24,471 bases of DNA from Akkermansiaceae bacterium UBA5020. Lineage in GTDB: Bacteria > Verrucomicrobiota > Verrucomicrobiia > Verrucomicrobiales > DEV007. Numbering within the stretch: position 1 is the first letter of the stretch; each line of letters opens with the position of its first letter. Made by a program: the position numbers and the translations under genes. Under the pieces are notes generated by a model. It saw only the letters and a program-made list of their open reading frames with translations, had not been told where the DNA came from and ran no database searches. The DNA lies in contig DGXY01000038.1 in NCBI GenBank assembly GCA_002396885.1, forward strand, positions 1-24,471, read 5' to 3'. This document shows positions 8,572-14,940 of the stretch, one piece after another.

Positions 8572-9846
8572 TCAGGGTTTCGATGAATTGAGAATGACGA
8601 GAGTCCCGGGGGCTCCGGTGAGCTCTTCGAGCTTGAGAGCCGCTTCGAGGGTCTGGGCGCGGGCTTCGTTGACGGCCTCGACCGCTTCGAGGTATTTGTC
8701 CTGGAGCTCCACAAAAGTAGCCATGGGAACGGCTCCGAGACGGAAGTGCCGATCCGCCAAGGCGGCCGCTTCTCCGAATTTGGCGACCGCGTCACCTTTC
8801 CATAGGGAGACGCGCGACTGCTGGGTTTTGAACATCAGCATGGATTCCGTCACCTGACGTTCCACCTCCCGTTGCGCCACGCCGAGGCTGGCCTGTGCCT
8901 GCGTCTGCCGGGCTTCAGCCGCTGTCACTTCCGCTTTGCCCGACTTCCAGAAAGGCAGGGGAAGGGAAATACCGATGCCTCCCGTGGTTTCGTCCTCAAG
9001 GCCGTTCGCGCGTTCCACGAAGGGGCCGACGACAATGGCGGGGTAGCGTTCGTTTTTGGCCAGCTCCACTTTGAACCCCTGTTGCTCGAGCTCCGCGTGA
9101 AGGATGCGAAGGTCATAGTGATTCTGCATCGCGGCGGAGAGGAGCTGGTTCAGGGAAGGAACCGCCTTCAGGGAGAACGAGGATCGCTCGACCACAATGG
9201 GCGTGTCCGGCCTCCGGCCCATCAGTTGATTCAACTCGAGAAGCGCTGTCTGAACGGCCACCGCTGCGGTGGCGGCATGCGATTCCGCGACCAGCGCGGC
9301 TGCCTCGACCGTGACGACTTCCAACTGGGGTGCGATGCCCGCCGGTTCCCTCTGAACCAGGACGTCCCGAAGAGCGGAATGTCGTGTTGCCACCTCTTCG
9401 GCAGCAGCCGAAATGTCTTGTTGTGCGGCCAGTGTGGTGGCCAGCACCCGCACTCGTGAGGCAAGGTGGAAACGGAAACGTTCGAGCCCCAGCTCGGCAA
9501 GTGTGATGTCCCGATTCGCAATGGCTTTGCGGAGTCCGAGGCGTCCCGGCCACTCAAGGGGTTGGGCCAACTCCGCCGAGAAGGCGAGACCGTTCGAGCG
9601 GGCATCGGAAGAGGAAACGCGCTTCCTTCCGATCTCAAGACTGAGTTCGGGATTCGAAGGTCGGCCAGCCGTGCTCCGTGTCGCCCTTGCGTGGGCGATT
9701 TCTGCTTCGTAGAAGCGCACCTCCGGGTTGGCCTCGAGTGCACGGGAAACAAGTTCGGACACAGAAATGGCTTTCGGCTTCTCGTTCGCTGCTGAAAGGG
9801 TCGCGAGGGCCGATAGTAGGGTGATGGAAAAGAATGGAGTTCGCAT
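8572..9846 (-). CDS. TolC-family outer membrane efflux channel (second system)
   Basis: A 424-residue outer-membrane factor. The reading frame is open to 9930, but the ATG at 9846 gives a proper signal peptide (MRTPFFSITLLSALATLSAA) followed by the mature protein, so I choose it; there is no strong ribosome binding site. TolC features are the first-repeat opening SVSELVSRALEANPEVRFYE and the second-repeat pair GIGISLPLPFWKSGKAEV and FRLGAVPMATFVELQDKYLE. The 14-bp gap to the adaptor gene supports an operon. It is clearly a homologue of the channel at 2212-3504, though diverged, so the two efflux operons are not a recent duplication. Confidence 0.9.
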   Translation of the reverse strand: MRTPFFSITLLSALATLSAANEKPKAISVSELVSRALEANPEVRFYEAEIAHARATRSTAGRPSNPELSLEIGRKRVSSSDARSNGLAFSAELAQPLEWPGRLGLRKAIANRDITLAELGLERFRFHLASRVRVLATTLAAQQDISAAAEEVATRHSALRDVLVQREPAGIAPQLEVVTVEAAALVAESHAATAAVAVQTALLELNQLMGRRPDTPIVVERSSFSLKAVPSLNQLLSAAMQNHYDLRILHAELEQQGFKVELAKNERYPAIVVGPFVERANGLEDETTGGIGISLPLPFWKSGKAEVTAAEARQTQAQASLGVAQREVERQVTESMLMFKTQQSRVSLWKGDAVAKFGEAAALADRHFRLGAVPMATFVELQDKYLEAVEAVNEARAQTLEAALKLEELTGAPGTLVILNSSKP

Positions 9847-9988
9847 GGTGGCGGTGAAATTCGGACTGACGACATGAACCAACCGTCTCGATCGGAGACG
9901 AGCGTGCGCCACCCGAGAACTGGGCGGCACGGGGACTCCGTCGCATCATCAGCCACCTGGACGAATCCGGGCAACAGGGCGGGGAGTC

Positions 9989-10378
9989 TCAGGCCAGCGC
10001 CGAAGGGGCGCGAGCCGGAAGAGAAGTGCGATGGGCAAAGGCCCAGGTCGGAGAAAGTTCCGGCGGTGCCTCGGTTAGAAAGTGGGAGAGGGAGACATCA
10101 TGGTCCCCGGAATCCTTCGGGATCGCCGCACCAGGGGCGAGGATCTGGTGCTCGGCAAGGAGAACGGCAGGCAGGTAAACCGTCTCGGGAACCTGACTAT
10201 GAGCGATCGAGTCGCTCGGGCAGGAAAGCGGATTTTTCTCGTCATCGCCGCCCTGTTCGTGACTGGGGCAGCACCCGCTCGCTTCCGAGGAGCTTGTATC
10301 CACCAAATGGCAGCACATCGAAGCCGGCACGATCAGTGCCAACATCAGAAGGGTTATCATTTGCCAGATACGTCTCAT
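9989..10378 (-). CDS. Small Cys-rich exported protein leading the second efflux operon
   Basis: This 129-residue protein has no family I recognise. Its N-terminus (MRRIWQMITLLMLALIVPAS) is a signal sequence followed at once by MCC, so lipoprotein processing at Cys22 is possible. Five cysteines occur early (CC at 22-23, CC at 36-37, C53), with several His and acidic residues, followed by a Pro-rich, aliphatic half ending WAFAHRTSLPARAPSALA. The layout parallels the protein at 3692-4144 (signal, Cys/His/acidic patch, Pro-rich half, short Arg-containing end). Both stand directly upstream of a TolC-like gene. A metal-binding or sensing role is inferred from this context only. Confidence 0.6.
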   Translation of the reverse strand: MRRIWQMITLLMLALIVPASMCCHLVDTSSSEASGCCPSHEQGGDDEKNPLSCPSDSIAHSQVPETVYLPAVLLAEHQILAPGAAIPKDSGDHDVSLSHFLTEAPPELSPTWAFAHRTSLPARAPSALA

Positions 10379-10397
10379 CGAAACTTCGTCGGTACAG

Positions 10398-10532
10398 TCA
10401 GCAGCATTCCACCGGAGTCAAGGCCGAGTTCGCAGGACGGGAAATCCTGAAGTTGTCGAGTTTGCGGTAGGGATCGGCGAAAGTGGTGGCCCCGCATAGA
10501 GTGGGTTCGGCCCCAGGCAGTAGGCTCACCAC
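10398..10532 (-). pseudogene. Possible gene remnant with YRKLDN motif
   Basis: An open stretch of 44 codons from GTG (10532) to TGA (10398), containing FADPYRKLDNFRISR. I cannot name a family. The DNA coding for AxxYRKLDN is 25/29 identical to 17563-17591. Two of the four differences (AAA/AAG for Lys, AAC/AAT for Asn) are silent, which argues that the shared piece was once coding. It probably is the 3' remains of a larger gene. It could also be noncoding repeat sequence. Confidence 0.3.
10450..10478 (-). repeat. 29-bp direct repeat, left copy
   Basis: Matches 17563-17591 at 25 of 29 positions in the same orientation, 7113 bp away. The pair brackets the SPARTA genes and the TPR cassette. Confidence 0.5.
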
Positions 10533-10658
10533 CCTTGAAGAGAAGGTCGAAGCTCAATGGCCGGATTTGAAGATACTCCATCCGGATGGCACGGGCCCAA
10601 AGCCTCCCAGCCGGCGTCGACCCGGCCTTCGCCCAAGGATTCGACGCGTCTTCGGGTC

Positions 10659-10814
10659 CTACATGAAGAAGGACATGATGATCGCAGCGATGGGCACCAG
10701 CTGTGCGATGAGCGACAAACAGTAAAAAAATTCCCGTATCATGATGAGGATAATGTAACGCGCCCCGCCCTCCAGTCCAATGGGGTCTCGCCGGTGGCCG
10801 TTTGCTTGCGACAT
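10659..10814 (-). CDS. Possible small single-pass membrane protein (51 aa)
   Basis: An open frame of 51 codons from ATG at 10814. It starts hydrophilic (MSQANGHRRDPIGLEGGARY) and then becomes a strongly hydrophobic segment, FFYCLSLIAQLVPIAAIIMS, running to the C-terminus. An internal ATG at 10742 would leave a 27-residue peptide that is almost all membrane helix. It lies between the SPARTA terminator and the second efflux operon, in the same orientation as the latter. There is no clear ribosome binding site and I recognise no homologue, so this is a tentative call based on composition. Confidence 0.3.
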   Translation of the reverse strand: MSQANGHRRDPIGLEGGARYIILIMIREFFYCLSLIAQLVPIAAIIMSFFM

Positions 10815-10864
10815 GGAACGCTTCAACTGTCGCGTCCCGAATGCGTGAAGGAGGTCCGGTCCCG

Positions 10865-10893
10865 AAAAAACTCGCCGCCACTTTACGGTGCGG
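10865..10893 (-). terminator. Rho-independent terminator after the SPARTA operon
   Basis: On the minus strand, 26 bases past the Argonaute stop at 10919, CCGCAC and GTGGCGG pair with a one-base bulge around a short CGTAAA-type loop. CGAG and TTTTTT (10865-10870) follow. It is placed correctly to end the two-gene operon. Confidence 0.6.
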
Positions 10894-10918
10894 GTTTTCT
10901 TTAGCTGCGGGAGGTCTT

Positions 10919-12427
10919 TCAAATGTAATATTTGAAGTTCGGGTGCTTGACTTTGGCTCCTTGATTGGCGATGAGGATCTCGCCGACGGCGTCGGAGAAC
11001 TTGACGGTGACGGGCTGGTCTTCGCCGAGTTTGCAGGCGTTGTAGTTGAGTTTGGTGAGGGAGAAGATATCGCGGGCGACGGTCTCGAGATCGGCGTCGC
11101 CGTACTGGATATCGATGACGAGAGGGAGGGGAACATCGGGGCCGTTGTAGGTGCGGAGGCGAGGCTTGAAGCCGGAGGCCCATAGAAAGCCTCGTCGGTC
11201 TGTGACAGGCCAGAAGGTTCCGCGCAGCACCGGTCGTGTGCCGGGCCGATACAGTCTCATGCCAAAGCGTTCCTCAGCTACGCGAACGGCGACGAGTTTG
11301 ACACCTTCGGGGCAGGCAGCTTGGTAGCCGGCTAGTTCCTCGGTATCGAGACTGGAGCGGCAGTGAAGGAAGACCTCGGTCAAAGGCTTGCCGTGCTGCT
11401 CGTTGTATGTGTCGAGCACGCCTTTGAGCAGACGGCGGGCGTCATCCTTTGGAAGATGGTATTGCTTGGTGACGGCCGAATACCACGGACCAAACTCGCC
11501 CACGAAGACGACGCCATCGCCGTCATCAAGGAACATTTGCGCGGCGCAGCAGGCATTGGATTTCTTCTCGTCTGCGTCTTTGAAGGCGATCCCGACATAG
11601 CAGACACCTTCGCGAGCCGTGGCCAGCTTCCAAGGTTTGAAGCCTGCTTTGTAGTAGAACGCGGTGGTGAGGTTCCAGGCGCGGTCCGACAGCGGTGTCA
11701 ATCCCCGTTCCTTGGTGGATTGCCGGTCACCGAGCCGAAGGGTGGATTCCAGAACGATCTGAACGGGAACGCCGAGTTCCATCACGCGGGCCTTTAGCTG
11801 GCGGCGAAAGTCGAGCGAGAACTCGTATTGTTGGGGCTGAAAAAAAGCATCTGCCGTATTGGCAAAGAGATCGTTCATGGCGCGGCGCATTTTGACCTCG
11901 CGGGACCTTGGAGGCTTTCCCGCGGCGCCAAAGACCTTGGATTTGATGCGGCAGTTTTGCTTCACCTCATCGGGAACGATGCAGATAAAGCACTGAAAAG
12001 GATCATCGCGGCGCTTAGCAGCGGTGAGTTGCTCGATGTAGAGACCGACAGTTTCGTAGACGCGCGCATGGGCATCGGCGAGCGTGGCAGCATCGTGCAG
12101 AGCACCGGCGTCGATTCGCTCCTGACAGGCGGGGAGGCCATCCCAGGTGACCTGAAACGCTTCCTCGAATCCGGGGAAGTGGGGCCAAAGTGTGGGATCG
12201 AATTCGCCCTCGGATAGAATCGGCTGACGGAGGCGCTGAGAGAAGGCTTCGAAAGCGGAGAGTCCACTCGGAGTGCCAAACACGCCATAAGTGATTTGGC
12301 GGGGACGGTCCACGCCGCGACTGTCAAACGGACCGAACAAGGTCAAGCCGTCGCACGGATGGGAAGCTCGCTGCCCGTTCGCGAACTGGAGCGGTGTTTC
12401 CTCAAAGCAGATGACTTCACTCTTCAT
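10919..12427 (-). CDS. Short prokaryotic Argonaute (MID-PIWI), SPARTA subunit
   Basis: A 502-residue short pAgo, the guide-binding half of a SPARTA complex; the length matches known members (about 500 aa). The N-terminal part has LTLFGPFD and ITYGVFGTPSGLSAFEAF (residues 29-62). The MID region is near 140-240, with YEFSLDFRRQLKARVME (201-217) and PVQIVLESTLR (221-231). PIWI begins at CYVGIAFKD (276-284) and ends with SLTKLNYNACKLGEDQPVTV (456-475). Catalytic residues look lost: Ala281 stands where the first PIWI aspartate is expected, and LHCRSS (354-359) lacks the aspartate seen in slicing Argonautes. An inactive PIWI is the rule for short pAgos. The gene starts inside the TIR-APAZ gene (ATGAAGAGTGA, 11-bp overlap), so the pair is translationally coupled. 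In known SPARTA this subunit binds guide RNA and target DNA. Confidence 0.92.
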   Translation of the reverse strand: MKSEVICFEETPLQFANGQRASHPCDGLTLFGPFDSRGVDRPRQITYGVFGTPSGLSAFEAFSQRLRQPILSEGEFDPTLWPHFPGFEEAFQVTWDGLPACQERIDAGALHDAATLADAHARVYETVGLYIEQLTAAKRRDDPFQCFICIVPDEVKQNCRIKSKVFGAAGKPPRSREVKMRRAMNDLFANTADAFFQPQQYEFSLDFRRQLKARVMELGVPVQIVLESTLRLGDRQSTKERGLTPLSDRAWNLTTAFYYKAGFKPWKLATAREGVCYVGIAFKDADEKKSNACCAAQMFLDDGDGVVFVGEFGPWYSAVTKQYHLPKDDARRLLKGVLDTYNEQHGKPLTEVFLHCRSSLDTEELAGYQAACPEGVKLVAVRVAEERFGMRLYRPGTRPVLRGTFWPVTDRRGFLWASGFKPRLRTYNGPDVPLPLVIDIQYGDADLETVARDIFSLTKLNYNACKLGEDQPVTVKFSDAVGEILIANQGAKVKHPNFKYYI

Positions 12428-13754
12428 CGTAATCGGCAGCGGTGGGGGGTTCGTCGTCGACGAGTTCGCCAGCGTCTTCGGCGTCGGTGGTCTCGACAGG
12501 AAGAGGCGCTTCCTTTGCGAAGACTGCTTCGTTCAGGCGGCAGGGTGCCTGGAGGCTGATGCCGCTCTCGGCCAGTGTGATACCATCGCCAGCAGATGCT
12601 TGAGTGTTGAGGAGCAGCTGCTCGGCAGCGAGATAGCGGTCGCGCCACTCGGCATTGTAATAACCCCGGGTGATTTTCCTGCGCAGGGGGTTCACTCGGT
12701 CATCGACGATGGGGCTGCCCGTGGCGTCGAAGAGCATGATGGTGGGCACGATCTGGATGTAGAACCCCGCATCGAGCCCCTTGGCCAAATCGCAGCGAAG
12801 GGCGAAGTGGAAAAAGACTTTTTCCTTTTCCGTGCCGCGGCGGATCGTGTTGTAACGACGAATCTTGTGGGTGCGCAGTTTGCCTTCGAGATCCGTGAAC
12901 GGCAGCTTGCCGCTTTCATTGAAGTCATCCGGCAGGTAGTAGACGGCGGGCTTCTTGGGATGAACTACACAGCCGAGGCGCTGAAGACGCAGCCGCATGG
13001 CGGTGCGAACCAGCGCGGGCATGATGGTATAGACTGACACTCCCAGGACGGTTCCGCCTGCAGACCAGAGTTGCTGCGCGGTAGTAGCCTTGATGCCCTC
13101 AAGGGCTCCGGCGGGCGGCGGCACCAGCGCGATCACCTTGTCACCAACCGTGTAGCAAGGCCAGACCCGTTTCAGTGTCTGGACGGCATCATCGCCGACT
13201 TTAGGCAGCGAATAAACGCGAAGCACGGCCTGAGTGATCTCCGCATGAATCGCATTAAGGCGGAGCGTCTCAACTTCCTTGAGCACGAGGTTCTCCTGCT
13301 CCATCGACTGCTGCGCAAGGACGGCTCCATCAGTTAGGACGCGCGGGAACTGGATTTGATCGAGCTTCTTGAGCAATTGCTTCCAGCCACCAGCCCAGCC
13401 GTCACAGAAGGGTATGCCGGTGTGGTTGTGCAGCGTCCAATCCCACTTTGCCTCATCAAGCCGGAGCGGAATGACGAAGTCAGGGACCTTCCGATCCCTA
13501 CCGATGCTCAATCCTTTGGTCCGCTCGCTGACAGGCAAATCCTTTTCAATGGAGTTCGCCGACATGAGGGCGAGCAAGCGCCCCGAGCGATTCAGTGCAG
13601 CGTCAATCGTCTGCGGCCACGGCTCGCCGCCGAGCATCTTCAGAGTATCCAGCCACACCGCGTAGCCGGCCGACGCTAGTTTGCGCGCCAGCCATTCGGC
13701 GAACGTCCGGTCTTCGGACGCGTAGCTGATGAACAGATGGTTTGAGGCATCCAT
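12417..13754 (-). CDS. TIR-APAZ protein, NADase effector subunit of SPARTA
   Basis: A 445-residue protein with an N-terminal TIR domain and a C-terminal APAZ domain. The TIR domain (about 5-140) begins HLFISYASEDRTFAEWLARK and continues VWLDTLKMLGGEPW. Glu77, in PVSER, sits where TIR NADases carry their catalytic glutamate. APAZ (about 150-415) is the Argonaute-associated module that replaces the N-PAZ lobe and contacts the short pAgo. The last 25 residues (421-445) contain 12 Asp/Glu, a tail like the one reported to block the nucleic-acid channel in resting SPARTA. ATG at 13754 is preceded by GAAGG at six bases' spacing. Known SPARTA complexes oligomerise on guide-target recognition and hydrolyse NAD(P)+, killing or arresting invaded cells. 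The function here is inferred from homology, but the pairing and lengths make it secure. Confidence 0.93.
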   Translation of the reverse strand: MDASNHLFISYASEDRTFAEWLARKLASAGYAVWLDTLKMLGGEPWPQTIDAALNRSGRLLALMSANSIEKDLPVSERTKGLSIGRDRKVPDFVIPLRLDEAKWDWTLHNHTGIPFCDGWAGGWKQLLKKLDQIQFPRVLTDGAVLAQQSMEQENLVLKEVETLRLNAIHAEITQAVLRVYSLPKVGDDAVQTLKRVWPCYTVGDKVIALVPPPAGALEGIKATTAQQLWSAGGTVLGVSVYTIMPALVRTAMRLRLQRLGCVVHPKKPAVYYLPDDFNESGKLPFTDLEGKLRTHKIRRYNTIRRGTEKEKVFFHFALRCDLAKGLDAGFYIQIVPTIMLFDATGSPIVDDRVNPLRRKITRGYYNAEWRDRYLAAEQLLLNTQASAGDGITLAESGISLQAPCRLNEAVFAKEAPLPVETTDAEDAGELVDDEPPTAADYDEE

Positions 13755-14150
13755 GAGTAGCCTTCGATCCTACAGCGCGTTGCAGTCGTGTCACGCACCA
13801 TGTCGTCGGTCATCCCGATTGGAGCCAGAAACGCCAAGCTCATGAGAGACGTGGCCCTTTTGCTTCCTCCCTGCCATTCCCATCAATTGCTCCTCGACCC
13901 ACTCCAATTCTATCCCCGTCATCGACCAAGTCACTCATCGCCGGGAGTGGGCATAATTGGAAGAGTGCGAAGTCCGACCTGCGCGAAGGGCTGACCGCCG
14001 CTATCGCCGCCATTTTGTTTGGCCTCATCTCACGGACGCTCGACAACACCTCTGAAGCACGGCGGTCCGCAGAACGGCCCGATCGCAACCTTCCAGGCGG
14101 CGGGCAAGACCGACCAAAAACGTCTACGAACGAAGTTAAACACCCCGGTG
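13755..14150. other. Intergenic stretch upstream of SPARTA, no gene seen
   Basis: About 400 bases between the SPARTA start and repeat A. Open frames here on both strands are low-complexity Arg/Pro/Ser translations without protein-like character. It presumably contains the SPARTA promoter, which I could not place with confidence. Confidence 0.5.
13761..13765 (-). promoter_or_regulatory. Ribosome binding site for TIR-APAZ
   Basis: GAAGG six bases before the ATG at 13754 on the minus strand. It supports this start and gives the operon's entry point for ribosomes. Confidence 0.5.
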
Positions 14151-14300
14151 TTTTTCTCACCATGTCGGTGCGCTGCGCACTAAATTTGCGTAACTCCTTC
14201 ACTATCAATAAACCTACCTCCGACCCAGCCCCCAAAACCACAACACTTAAGGAGTACCATTTATTTATTTTCCGGGTTTTCTATGGCAATTATTGATTCC
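14151..14300 (-). repeat. Diverged 150-bp direct repeat, copy A
   Basis: Aligns without gaps to 17065-17214 at a constant offset of 2914 bp, with about 103 of 150 positions identical by hand count. It includes TCACCATGTCGGT (14157-14169), AACACTTAAG (14242-14251) and a perfect 32-bp core (14255-14286). The AT-rich core contrasts with the high-GC surroundings. The copies flank the TPR gene and the frameshifted small gene. Strand is nominal. A mobile-cassette boundary, a structured RNA or a shared upstream regulatory element are all possible. Confidence 0.75.
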
Positions 14301-14340
14301 GGCTCCTTCGCTTCCTTACGTACATGATCTTTTTAAATTT

Positions 14341-14384
14341 CCTTAAGTACATTACTTAAGACTTCTTAAGTAATGTAGCTAAGG
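14341..14384. repeat. 44-bp near-perfect hairpin beside repeat A
   Basis: CCTTAAGTACATTACTTAAG (14341-14360), a 4-base loop ACTT, then an inverted copy (14365-14384) with two mismatches. It contains three CTTAAG sites. A related right arm and context recur at 17321-17345 and 17350-17387 beside repeat B. It could form a cruciform or an RNA hairpin. The absence of a T-run on either side argues against a simple terminator. Confidence 0.7.
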
Positions 14385-14544
14385 AACGCTTCTTCTAGGG
14401 CCTCAATGCGCTTATGAACACGACCGCCCGGACGGCTCTCCGCTGCCGGCCCCAAAAATGGGCATACACTCTGGTCCCGGCGGCGGGACTTTTCCGCGCC
14501 GCGTCAGAGAGCAAGGCGTAGATTTTGTGCACGGCCTGCCCGTG

Positions 14545-14833
14545 TCAATCGACACCTTCCCCCGATTCCCTTGCGCGGTGCCGCGCGTAAACGTCGGCCG
14601 AAAGCTCCACCGCTTCCGGTGTTGCCCATGCGTATTCCCCATTCCAATAGACACCCACGAGTGTGGGATAAACCGGCGTTCCTGTCGGCGCGATCAATTC
14701 GCACCCACCGCGCTCGGCCGTTCGCTCGCGAAGCGTCAGCGGGGTCCGGGGTGACGCCTGCTTCGATCTCGGAGCTGAACGCTGCGAACTGTGGCGGCAA
14801 CCACAGCTGCTTCTGTTTCGCTGGGCGTGCCAT
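14545..14833 (-). pseudogene. Frameshifted small gene (about 90-100 codons)
   Basis: An ATG at 14833 preceded by GAGG opens MARPAKQKQLWLPPQFAAFS. This frame loses protein character near 14750. From there another minus frame reads LTLRERTAERGGCELIAPTG and then PTLVGVYWNGEYAWATPEAVELSADVYARHRAR, ending at the stop at 14545. Joining the two parts gives a plausible compact protein of about 95 residues, so a one-base shift around 14735-14755 probably broke it. I do not recognise the family. Alternatives are a sequencing error at this point or a chance open frame. Confidence 0.45.
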
Positions 14834-14940
14834 TGAGAAAGCCTCGGATGAGACCTACGCGGCGTCAATCCCGGACAGCTACAGAGCTGATCGCGCGTTT
14901 GATTATGACAAACTGCTGACACGCCCCTCACCCGGATCCC

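Noticed and set aside
9847..9930. 28-codon extension of the second TolC-like protein
   Set aside because: The ATG at 9846 places a normal signal peptide at the N-terminus, and the extension is Arg-rich and would hide it.
13767..13794. Promoter-like GTGACA, 16-bp spacer and TAGGAT before TIR-APAZ
   Set aside because: The -10 match is weak, and transcription would begin within the ribosome binding site, leaving no useful leader.
13840..14241. 133-codon minus-strand open frame upstream of SPARTA
   Set aside because: It runs across repeat A and reads as mixed low-complexity sequence; its only similarity is to the other repeat copy, so it is better explained as repeat DNA.
14341..14384. Hairpin as a rho-independent terminator
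   Set aside because: Neither strand has a T-run right after the stem, and no gene ends close by in the right orientation.
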